Assembly (NCBI GenBank): GCA_022316685.1
Contig: JAKJHU010000056.1
Location: forward strand, 2,533,872 to 2,597,871
DNA length: 64,000 bases
Source: Progne subis subis
Lineage: Eukaryota; Chordata; Aves; Passeriformes; Hirundinidae
Reading direction: 5' to 3'
The first letter of the stretch is position 1. Each line of letters starts with the position of its first letter. The translations under genes were made by a program, and so were the position numbers. Under the pieces are notes generated by a model. That model made no database searches. It was not told the origin of the DNA and saw only the letters and a program-made list of their open reading frames with translations. Positions 26,420 through 39,300 of this stretch are shown in pieces.

Positions 26420-27317
26420 AATCCATTCTAAAAAAGGATTACAGCATTTTTATCTTGCTGTAGTACAGAATAAATAAAGCCATAAAAATAAAAACATGTG
26501 GTTAGATATTTTTGTACTGGTTCTACAAAGAGCTATATCTGCAAATAGAAAAATATAAGAACCCTTGTTATTCATGGCTCAGTGGTTATCAGAGAAGGAT
26601 GAACCTGGAAAAAGACTGGGAAAACTCTTGAGTTTGACTTCTTATCCAATGCTACTGGAAGTGTAGCAAGACACAGCTTTGGGAAGAGGAAAGACAACAC
26701 AAGGTCAGCAAACAGCTGACCTTGGCACAAACAAGCTGAGGTTTAGCTTGCTCTGTGGCTTACGTTTTGTTAAAAAAACAAATTAATTTCTGTCCTACTA
26801 CTCCCAGCTTTCCAGAGAGATGTCCAGTCTGCTTTAAACTCCTGCTGCAAAGACAAACCCTCCTGCATTGGCCTTGTCAGCCAACAGCTCACCCAAAGGT
26901 CGGCTGTGAAGATGGAATTCAAGGCCACCTTTCACTGCAGGACACCTTGCACTGCTACACTGTGCTGAACAGGGGTCATGGGTGTGGGAGAACATCTCCT
27001 TAGAGATGGGCAGCCAGAGGTGAAACACCTCTGTGCCCCAGGGAGCAGTCTAAGGAAAGATCCCAATTGCACACACACAGTGGTACCTCACCTGAACCAC
27101 GCTGCCTCCCCTCCTGACCCCAGAGCTGCTCAGCAGAGTTACAGCCACAGGATCTCACCTGAGCTCCATCCGGCAGCCACAGAGAATCCTGGCGCCTCAC
27201 ACCGAGGTTCAGGCAAAGCCACTTCCCATCTCTTTCCAAGTTCTGGTTGACATGGACACAGTGGTGCAGAAAATAAAAGGTTCATTTGGTCACTGACATA
27301 AAGGCTGCTCTGGACAG

Positions 27318-30300
27318 TCACATCAGTTCAACAGCCTCGTGTTCCCTGTTCTCCTGCTGTACCATACAGCCAACTTTATTGTTGAAGAGACGAGACAAAC
27401 GCCCCTTCTGGGAGCTCCTGCCCTGCACGGACCTCTCCTTCTTCAAACGCCGCTTATTTCTCTTGCATATGCCCCGGATGTCCCAAATCCGTAGCGTGCC
27501 ATCGTGGGAAGCTGTGTAGAGCAGCTCGTTGTGGATCTGGAACAACAGGGTCACATTTAATAGCGAGCCATACGGCTCGGAATCAGAACAATCAAACTGT
27601 CCAAAATCAGAGCAAACACAGCTTGATCCCAACACTTAAGGCCTGAGCTCCTTGCAAGAGCCAGTATAAATTATCACAAAAGCTGCTGAAGTGGGATGAG
27701 GCATTACCAAGTCAGGACTCATTTCTCAGCCACTTCACAGGACCATAAACAGCAGGAGTTATTTATAACCCAGACTCTCTAGAAAAGCAATGGAGAACTA
27801 AACCCAGTGTCAGAGCAGGCTGTGGTTGGGAATTTCTGCACTGTTTTCAGACTGCTGCTTTTGATGTGGAGCTAAAGGAGGCACCAAAATCATCATCAGT
27901 GGGCAGTGGGGGCTTCAGGCATGCTTCCTTTCTCACTTCCCTTATTCCTTTGCACTAAGTTACAGGTACAATTCCTCCTTCAAACTCCACTGTTCTTCAA
28001 AACTTGCAGTAATTTAACCTGGATTCACTGCTGTGGTTTCATTTCCTTTATGAGCCATTTCTGCTATTGGTAACATTTCCAATTGTCCTTGTCCTGCCCT
28101 GGAAGCCAGACATCAGTCCTGGTGATCTTCCTGTATCAGTCTGTCCACCCTGTGCCTGCCTGTCTGTGCTGTGACTGTGAGCATCTCCCTGGCTTATGTG
28201 AAGTACCACACCCCTCATCCAGCCCTCGTTATTATGCTTAACATCATCTCAAGATTGCCACTTCTCAGTCCTCTCTCTTCCCAGGTTTTTTTTGCCCCTG
28301 TACAGTCGGAAGTTGTTACAAAGCAGAATACAAAGCCAAGCTTTGGTCTTGTCAATAGTCGGGGTTGCCTAGGGTGATTCTATCAGGTACCCCCCAAACA
28401 CACCCAGGTGCCCACCTGCTACACAACAACTGCCCAGTACCAGAAGTTTGCAGTTTAAGATCATCCAGCCACTTGCTGATTCAGAAGAATATACAAGAGA
28501 AAACCGTGTTTACAACTTTATGTGCTTGGGATCAACTGCAAAAGCAATTTTATCTCTCTTTTTTTTTTTTTGGACTATCAACCTGCCAGAATTACCAACA
28601 ATGTCTCACACTGTTAATGAAAATCTTCATCCTGCACACAGCTTACACCGAGATCCCAATGCAGGGAGATGCAGATTCTTGGAGTGGCTGCCCCATCTGT
28701 GGAAGTGTTCAAGGTCAGATTGGAAGGGGCATTGAGCAACCTTGGTCTAATGGAACGTGTCCCTGCCCATGGCAGGGAAGGTTGGAATGAGGTCCCTTCC
28801 AATGCAAATCCCTCTATGATTCCAGGGCCTTTGCATGGCCACCAAGGATTATTAATTCCTCCAGTTTTAACTACTAAATGCCAGTCTCACTTGAGCCTAG
28901 ATAATATGCAAACATTAAATTTCAGTTTTAAGCCAGTGGCAGAAACTCCTCCATTTGCCTGTCAGGATGTGGATCAGATATCACTACTGAGCTGCTTCAG
29001 ACTGTCTAGGGATGCCATGCCCCCGGGTGGTCTGGGGGGACAATGCTATAATTATTCTGCCTGCATAAGGCAGGAACTTCTTTTCCCCTTAGAGCACTGA
29101 CAACACTTATCATTAGTGTTTTGTAATGGAAAGGGTCTCATGAGGCTGGAGTCCATCCTGTGCCCCACACAGCATCAGTTCATCTGTCTCAGTTCTCGTG
29201 GCTGCTTATCCAACCTGACCCGAAAAAACCCTGATCCCAGACATGGGGCTATCCCTGGGGACTCGTTCCTGTGGTTTCATTTATCCTTATTATTATTATT
29301 ACCAAGCTTTTCTAAAATTACATACAGAATATTCAAGTCTTATGCTAGAACAACATCCAATCCAAGACACACAGAACAGTCAGCCATACCAGTTCCCACA
29401 AAACAAAGGAGGGAACAATGAAAAGGAAGAAACCCCACCAAGAAACTCGTTCCTGACCTGGATACAGTTGATGATGAACTTGTGTCCTCGGAAGATCTTC
29501 TGCAGGACTCCACTCCTGGAATTGAAAGCTCTTGCACAGGCATCACCACTTCCTGTGAACACTGACACAACCACACAGCACAGCCAGATGTGAGCAGCCA
29601 CACGGGGACAGTTCATACAAGTTCAAAAATGTACCTAAAACCAGCTCTCAGGGGGGCATGACATATCATTTGGATTCTCTCCTCAGACAAATCAGATCAT
29701 GTTCATTTTGCTGACCCCAGCATGCTTGTTTTGAGTTGTATGTTTTGAAACACTGAACTGATTTAAACCTGAAGTTCCTACACACATCAGAATTTCACTC
29801 TACACATGCTTCAAGTATCTGTTTCTGCTCTTCTCTTCCACAGCTATTTCTTGGCCTAAACATGCCTCAATAATTCTAAGCAGGCAATTTATCTCAAGTC
29901 TGGTTCTAAGGATTTCCACTCAACATTTCATTTGTTTTACCAGAGTTATTTACAACTTTCCATTCAGTACTCCAGTGTTTCCATCACCTCTGCTGCAAGA
30001 GGGGCAGGGCTGGGGTAACTAAATTGAGCATGACCAGCAATTTTGGCTATTCTTCAGGTTTCCTTAGAGTACCTTACATGTTCAAAGAACAATTTCTCAA
30101 CACTTCAGGATCTTCACATCAGATCCCCAGACTGCTGCATTCAGAAACTGTAAGGTAGGGTTACTATTTAGATTTTGTACTTAGCAATATGCCCAAAAAC
30201 AGAGTTTGTAACCTTTCCTTCAGTTAGCCCAAACTCCTCAAGCTTATCCAGAGATAAATATTTCAAAGCTGCAAAAAGCAATTCATTGCTCCCTGCATTC

Positions 30301-33300
30301 CATGTCTTTGTAAAAGCCACTAGCATGGAAAGATTTTTACAAAACTGGAGTGCCTGAAGCCAACAGATTCCTTATCTTTTGGGAGAAGTCAGGAACTGAA
30401 TCTTTAAAGAGAGGTGAAAAAAATGGTCATGGTTGTAAATTCAGGACTACAATAACAGATGAGAGAACAGAGTATGTACTGCCACGAGCTTTTTAAATTC
30501 AAATGAATCAGCAAGGAGCTGGGCACCTCCTGGGTGCACCTCCAAGAAACATCTGGATGTGGAAAATCAATGTCACTTTATATGGGCCACTATAATTCAA
30601 TTTCCAGCAGAGTCCTGAAAAAGCATCATGTCCCACTCTGCAAATGAACAGCAACAAAATAAAACAGGGAACAGGTACAGATTTTTTTCCCAGTGAATGG
30701 AAATCAATTCTGTTACAGACATGCAGAGAGTAGGACCCAATTAAGAGCTGTTTTCACTATGCAGCTGCCAGTTTACTTCAGCTGTTGCTAGCAGAACTTT
30801 GCGTTTGACAGACATCCTTTCTGTCTTTTGAACTGTCACTCTGGATTTAGGAAATCTCTCTCCACCTCTGAATTTCAAAGAAGAGCTGTTGATCTAACCC
30901 AGATTTAGCATTTAAATATATACTTATAGATACCACCTGTGAAATAAAGAACAACAAAATAAAATTAATTTTCATTTTTTACTTAATTTTCAGACCCTTG
31001 GGAGAAGAGTTTTGAAACATTCCCCTAGAACTTTTGCAACATGAAAAAAAATATAAACCGCATTAAATTTTAAGCAGCTGTGCACATACTTTAAGAGAAA
31101 AATAATCAACATATCATTAAATAAATTAGATTGAGAACCAGCTGTAATATTCCCCATGCTATTAATTACACAAGCAGACTGAGGAAAGGCACTGTAAACA
31201 CATTCTGATGATTTAATGCTTAGTTTTCACATCTTTCTGGACTCCCTGTGTACTATAAAATTATTTTGGAAACAGACATGTATTTTTTCTCTCTTTCTTT
31301 TACTCTATTTTCTTATTTAGACCACAAACTCTTGAAGGCAATGAGCCTTTGGGAACTGATCAGAGAGAAAGCAGCAGAATTAAGATCTAGCAGAAGACTG
31401 CCACTTCTTGGCAGAGATGTTTTTTCATGTTCCTGCACTGGTGCAAATGTGACATAAACCATAACAAACAAAATTTAAATAATCTTCTCCATGTTTTTGA
31501 GAGACAGTCCTAATCTGTCCCAGGTGAACAGATAGAATTTTAAGCTACACTAAATTTAAGCTACTAGTACCAACATTGGTATCCAGTTAACATGTCTTTA
31601 TAATTCTAATTCTAACAAAATTATTAGATACTGTGGAAATAAGTGATGAATGCACCACTATAATACAAGCAATCATAGTATATAAATTAATTCTTAAGGG
31701 GAAATATCCTCTTTCATTAATTAAAGTGCATATAATGCATTCAAACAAGTTCCTAATATTTTTCCAGAACCCTTTTTTCTACCCTTCAAGTGGAACAATT
31801 TGATACTCCCTGTTTGACACTTTTAGTGTTTTTGCATTTGATTTAAAACAAGATCTTAAATAACTCTGTGAACTGTTCCATCACACTGTCAGGATGTTCT
31901 TCGCAGGTCTGACTAAATGCAGCAATATTGTCTGCATTTTAATTCAGAAAAAGAGTGTTGTGGAAAAATAACGTATGTGTATGGCAGGGACAGGGTGGCA
32001 GAATGAGGGGGAGGAGAGAGAAAGCTGCAGAGCTGATGGGCGTGGCATCAGATAATGAAACTTTTGTTTGAGCTAAAACTTTCTTTTCTTTGCAGTTTGG
32101 CCAAGTCTCTACAAGTTGCATGAAGAGTAGGATCAACACTGAAAAAATGCAGCTCTGGAGGTCTCATTAATGAAGGAGACAATCTCTGTCTCCCACCCAG
32201 ACATGAATGTTCATCACAAGATCAGGCGAACATCAGCTTAGCACAGGTAGCACACCTTTGGCTAGTCTTGACAAAATCAATGTTTTGGTTTGTGTCTATA
32301 ATTAAAAGGGAGAAAACACACACACAAAATCATCAGTGCTTTGTCTACCAGTGATCATCCAGGATTACAATTTCTGGTTCATTTCCCTTGCTCTACCTGC
32401 CTGCATCTTGGAGCAATAATAACTTGAAGGTGCAATGTAGGTTCAGACCCTTTCTCTTTCAGCCTTCTAGCCAACTGTGGAAGATGAAATGGGCAGAAAT
32501 GACAACCTGCAGGTAGGGGAGAATGGGGTAATTCTGTCATGTAGGTGAGGAGAGCTGAAATAACAATAAATTATAAATAAATATTTTACTGGAGAAAAGC
32601 AGTGATGTGGCACTCATGCTGCAAAGGAAGACCAAAACAAGGTTTCCTGACTAAAATTCTACCTCTGGGCTTGGTTACAGGCAAAGTTTCCAAACATAAT
32701 TAAGAAATCAGTTCAGTTACTGGGTTATAAATGTAGTCAGGCAAGCATGGTGCCAGACAACCGCCACTAAACTGTGCAGGTACAACTCTGCTAACGTGCA
32801 CCATCTTGCATCTGTCAGCCATTTATCACCATCACACTGAGGAGCTGCCAAAAGAGAGATCAAAGCCCAGATAGCAACCACTCATTTAGTGTGATGTGTT
32901 CACTTCAAAGCTGAAGTGCAGAAATCAAAATCAGGAAAGCGCTGTGAATGTCTAGGTTAGCTTAAGACAGCCATGGCCGTGTCCTTCAGGGTAGGAGAGG
33001 AGAGAAGGACAGAAGTTCTTTTTTGGGAAGCAAGTCAAGGTACATCAAGTCAAACACCAGAGGCATGATAAGACCAGGATGACACAGAGAGGTTCATTGA
33101 TAAAAACAGGTGCTGTCCGGCAACCCAAACCCAGACATGCAGAAGGAAAGCCAGCACAGAGAGGCATTTAAAGAGGGAGGTTTGATGGTCATCAGCAATA
33201 GGCACTGATGTACAGAAACCACTTTAAACAGGAGCACTGAAAGTAGGAGAGCTGCATCCTGAGCATTAGTAAGGCAAGCACTGCTTGGCTACTGGAGGAA

Positions 33301-36300
33301 AGTGATTTGGGAAACAAATCTATGAATGATGAGGTAACAGGAAAAGAACGTGTGAAAAACGAGTCTAGGAGATGGTCAGAGCCTGAACAGGGAGCTTAAC
33401 AGTTAGAAAGGAGCAGTGAGCATCTGAGGTGTGATTCTGGTTTAGGACAGGGTGTTACACAGAGCCTACAAGGCAGCAGAGAGGGGCACAAGGCTTGTGT
33501 GTCCAGCAGCAGCAATTGCTGTCCCCAGCACGCAGCAGAAGTAGGTGACAGACACCAGACTAGTGAAGTTAAACCACAGCTACACAAACAACCCCCAGAC
33601 AGCTCAGGATTTAAGCCACTTCCCTTGGTAACAGAAACAAAACAACTGCCTCTTCCTTTGTGAGAAGAGAGAGGTGGAAAATGGAGGGAAAGCCTAAGCT
33701 TCCCACATGGAGAAGTGCAGTAGTTTGGTACTGAATGTAAACATGCTGGAGTTGAAAAAAGTGACAATTTCACAAGCTTTCAAAATTATTCTCCATTAAT
33801 AACCTTTAATCAAAAACAAACATTGTAAAGGAGAGTGGAGGGGGCTGGAGAACATAGGAAAGGCAACTTACATATGCCAGCGTGGTATTTCAAAGTGCTA
33901 ACGCTGTGTTTGTGAGCCTTGTAGGTCTGGATCCGCTCCCCAGTGTCTACAAACCAGCACTTCACTGTCCTGTCCGCGCTCCCCGAGTACAGGTGACGAT
34001 TCACCAGCTGAGGGGAGAGGAAAACACATCAGCAATGGCCTCTCAAGGCACCCTGGTGAAAGAACTGCACTGAAGGGACCCATCCCAAGACATTTTCCAT
34101 CTCAGAGAGCAATGAGCTGCACCTTGAAACAGAGGAGTGGTGAGCAAAACAACCTTGAGTTCTTCATAGTCACATCTCCCATTGACTACTGGGTCTTAAA
34201 AACAGCCCCCAGCATTCAGAACATAAAAGCTCAGCCCATCTGCTTGTGCCAGCAGGCAGGATTCCAGGCAGCTTAACAATGCTAACCCTACATCCATAAA
34301 CAGCATATTTGACAAGAACTCTTACCAGACTGTTAGAATTAAAAACAAACAAAACAAAACAAACAACAACAACAACAGAAAACTTAGAAAAATTCTGAGT
34401 AACAAAAATTTTAAAAATTAAAATTAAAAAATTTAATTTTAATTTTAAAAATTAAAATTAAAAACCTACACACCATAAACCAGGGTTTATGTTTAGTCAG
34501 TATTCAGAAACAGTAACTCTTCCTTGAAATTGCTCTGTATCTGCATTTTCACAAGTCTTTTTAGACTGTTATTGAATGACTAAGTAACTATCCTGACATG
34601 GGATTCTAAACATCTTCAAGCAGACTGCCTTCTGCTGTGTATTACCCCTCATTGCACCAGTCATCCTGCACATTGTGAGAACTCACTGGTGGGGAGGATG
34701 GGGTTTGTTCCACATAGAGAGGACAGAGAATGATAAAAGGAAGGATTGCAGCTGAGGAACAGAGACAGAGAGAAAAATAACTGACCTGTGCAAGACTAAA
34801 AGACCAACCACTTCAAAGTAGACAAACTACACAAAACCTGGAAGTTCAGCAATGAAAAATTCCATAGTGCATAGAAAAATCTGGCATTCTCTGTCTGTGT
34901 AAAGACACCAAACTGAAGGTTTTCACAGCCATTGTTTGTAAAGACCAACTCCTGCTGAAAGCAGCCAGTCACTCCAATACCCAGCTGTGGCTCAAGGTAA
35001 ACTTTATGGACTTGCAGCACAGAGGCTGCAAGCCTGGATATTCCTCTATATCAGAGGACTAGAGAATCAGGAGGGAGAACCCCTGACCCCCACCAAGAAG
35101 TGGAATTTCCCCAAGGAATAATGAATGTTTGTTCACCAGCCACACATATCAGAAGGTTAGAATGACCAGCAGTGCACAAACCCCTGATGCTTCTCTGGTA
35201 TCTCCAGGAAACCAGCAAATGACAAATCAACTGGTGGTCTCACTCGTAGAGCACTTTTAAGGGTTGGTTTTCTTACCACCTTAGATTTGGTCCCCACTCT
35301 TTGCACACTCTATATCTGTAAGGTTGGAATGCTGTTTATGCTCTTCCATCTCCTCTCCCAATCCAAAAAGGAATAACTCCATTCCCAAAAGGCATCAGAA
35401 GTGAGCTTTGTACAAAACAACATTGTGCTGTGTTACAACATGAAACAAAAGGTATTTTAAGATAGGAAGCAGTATAGTGATGGCACTGTGATAACCCACA
35501 CAAGAAATGTGTGCAGGCAGACCAAGGGGCTCCCTGACCACAGCTCCCACCAGCTCAGCTGGAGCAGGACATGCCACACTTCCTCCCAGCAGAACCTGGC
35601 CTGTGGGAGAGATTTCATAGCTGAATGCCAGGAGCTTGTAAAGCACAAACCACTGTAAAAAGCCAGCAGTACTTTGAAATGTCACTTCATATTACTTTTA
35701 AGCTGTTTTAGCAACAGCATTAATGCTCCATCTCCATGAGGACAGAGAACAAATGGCCAGCAGCACTAACAAAACAAAGAACCACAAGTTAGCCTGAGGA
35801 AGGACTTATAAATTTCAGTCTCTCCCTGAACAGGCATGAAGAGCATTGTCATGTGCACCTGCTAAATGGAGGAGGATGCTTTGAGTTGCGATCCCGCTGC
35901 ACGGTTTGTGGCCGAGTTGTTGCATTTCTTTTTTAGATGTCTTGTTAGCAGCATCAACCCACCCACTGAGCAAGGAAAAACACTAAATTATAACCTCCCA
36001 CAGGTAAATGCCACTCTGCATTAATGGTACATTAGGTTATACCACTTTTTTTCTACATTTAAGTGGGTGTATCAATGAACTGGAGGGCTACAGCTTGCCT
36101 AGATTTGCTAATTTTTTAGATACAAAAATGTTTCAAGTTATGTAGACTTACTCAGGCAATTTATAGCATCAGGATTTTAAGAGCCTTAGAATCATAGACT
36201 TGTTTGTGTTGGAAGGGACCTTAAAGATCATCTCATTCAAAACCCCTGCCATGTGCAGGGAGACCTTCCACTATCCCAGGCTGCTCCAAACCCCTTCCAA

Positions 36301-39300
36301 CCTGGCCTTCAAAACTTCCAGGAATGGGGAGCCATAGTTTCTCTGGACAACCTGTTGCAGTGCCTCAGCACCCCCAGAAGAAAGAATTTCTTCCTAATGT
36401 AAATCTACCCTTTTTTAGTTTAAAGCCATTCCCCCTTGTCCCATCACTCCACACCCTTGTCTAAAGTCCCTCTCCAGCTCTCTTGGAGCCCCTTTAGGCA
36501 CTGGAACGGGCTCTGAGGTCTCCCCAGAGCCTTCTCTTCTCCAGGCTGAACAACCCAAATTCTCTGTGCTCGTCTCCATAGCAGAGGTGCTCCATCCCTC
36601 TTCATCGTCTTCATAACCTCCTCTGGACACGGCCCAACAAATCCATGTCTTTCCTGTGCTGAAGACTCTAGAGCTGGATGCAGCACTGTAGGAGGGATCT
36701 CACAAAACAAGAACAGAGAAGAACCACCTCCCTTCACCTGCTGCCCACACTGGTTTTGCTGCAGCCCTGGATAGGGTTGGCTTTCCAGTGTCTGAGATCT
36801 GGTGAGGTGGTCGGCACACCAATCATCTCAATTAAATTCAAAGCCTCTGTGCTGCCCCATGAAACACTTACACACACCTTCCTTCCTCCCTCAGCAATTT
36901 AAGCAGGTGAGCACAGTAGCACAGGATTCTCAGTCTTGCATGGAAAAGGAAATAGTAACAGGTTAAACAATCTGCTGGATTCCACAGACTGAGCCTGCAG
37001 CAGAGCCAGCAGCAAAACCCAGGGCAAGCTCTGACTGTCACACAGCCCCTCATTCCCATGGCATTTTTATAAAACAGCATGAAATGGCTGTTAGTGAAGA
37101 AAGCCTTCAAGAGCTCTCAGCTCAGGCTGAAGTTGCAAATCAGACCTGCCTTTAGGGACATGATAGGCATAATCTCATCTAAATTCGGTTCACATCTCCA
37201 CGGCTAAGGAGAACCCCCTTACAGTCACTGTGGTCTAGGGCACAATTCCTCTCATCCTGAGGCACACCTGAAACAGATCATGCCTTAAAACTTGCTATTT
37301 CTCCTAGCCAACAAGGACAACATTCCCAGGTTCACACCGTGGCCAGAACAATTTTGGTGAGATCACTCTGTATTTAAAGTAATAATTATCGTCACTTACT
37401 GTTCCCCCAGCAAAAGCACCTTACAAGCTGGCCCCACACTCTGTGGTTTCAAAATGTTTAGCAGACACAGTTACATATTCCAATCTGTGACTGCCCAGAG
37501 AAGAGGTGATATTTCTAAAGATGTATTTTCCTTGGCTGGCTTTTGAGCACTTGGTTCACTTTGGCCAATTGCCCAACAAAGCTCCTGACCACAGAAAACC
37601 ATGGCCAGGCAAGGACATCTGTAGCAGAGTGGATGACACAGAACAGATTTGCAGCTCAGATACCAATGGGCTGAGTGGACATTTCAAACTCGTGTAGCTT
37701 CAAAAATACTAAAAACATGACAATAGCTTGATGCCAGTTCTAAAGCCTCAGCCAGACAGCAGAAAAAAAAATCACTGACTGCATTGATATTTGCAATTCT
37801 GGATTGTTAATTTTTCTCATGGCTCTGAGAGATTTTGCCTTGAACCAGATGAAACACTGACAAGTGAATGGAGCAAATTTGTCTTAATCCTTGAGCCAAA
37901 GTATTGGAAATGTAACTATTCCCAAAAAAGTTCAGTCAAACTGCTTTGTGAGTGGCAGAGTAACAGCAGGTAGCAAAAGACAAGTTGTAAACGCTTTAGT
38001 AGTTACAGGTCTCATTAATAAGAAAAAACCTTGGTTGTAACCCACAAACACACCAGAATTTTAATAAAGAACAAATTATCACATCCAGGGTTGGTGTCTC
38101 AAGACAATCACAACCCTATTGCTTCACAAGCTTGGCTGAACTGCATAAATGAAGCAGCTTAAAACAATTTCTATCTATAAGAATGCAAAAAAATATCTGC
38201 AAAAGAGCTGCTTAGCAGATATTTCAACCTTATAAGAATGGACTTTGTCCTCTCAATTAACCTTTGCTATGAGAAACAATTTTTGGAGAGCCAAGGTGAG
38301 GCAATTGATCCTCCAAAGAGATTTGGACACACCCTTTTGCTGAGGGTCACTGCACTCAGACTGGCCCTCATGAACTTCAGGATGAGTTCACATGAGCGAA
38401 CACATACCCCATGACCAGCTTACTCTTCTCCTTGGGGTCAGTGTTCCCACAATCTGGAATTTGGGTCTTCAGTTCACAGCCACTTCTAAGTCAAAAATCA
38501 CCAAGCTGGACCAATCTCGAGTTACAACTATGTAAGCCTTGGGCCGAATTAAGAGTTTCAGGATCCCATTCAAACCACATCCATTTTAACGAGCTAACAA
38601 ACTCCCTGTGGGCAAGAAATTGTTGGGGTTTTTGGTTTTGTTGTTTGTTTTTTTTTTTTCCTGAGAATCCATCTAGAATGAGCTCTCTGAGCTGGCTGTT
38701 AAGAGAAGGTTTTTCAACTTTTTTACTGCAGTGCAAAGTGATGGCCCCATGTTTCATTCTTACAGGTGTTGTACACCTCCACATTCCGCTCATTCACCTC
38801 TTCGTCCTCTGATGCAACAAATACGAATTACAAAAAATATGTGCGCTTAATTTAACTGGTGGGGCAAGAAAACATTTCTGTCCCCATAATCACAACAGTT
38901 AAGCACATAAAGAGAATTCAGGCAGTGGCTTTGTTCAAAGCATTCTTTTCTACTAGTCAGCTTTAAAAGGCAACTGAAGGGAATGGTCCAAACAAAGGAA
39001 CTTTTGCAGGAAAACCAGAAGCAAGTCCTTGCCCACTCATGTTCATGTTGTTCAAAAGGGAGTTTTCTTGCAAGAATGCTTGCTGTAGGATCCAAGCTAA
39101 ATTCCAAGCTGGATCATTTCTCTCTGCCAGCTTTTGGCAGCACAATTTTGATAAATACTCGGAGGCAGAACAATCAGCAAAGGACAAAGCAATCCTTGTG
39201 AACAGTTTGCAAAGCTACTTAGGAGCGACATTTGGAAAAACACACACAAGTAAATATTTAAATCAGGGCTATTCAGTCTATTGCATGGCAATCACATTAA

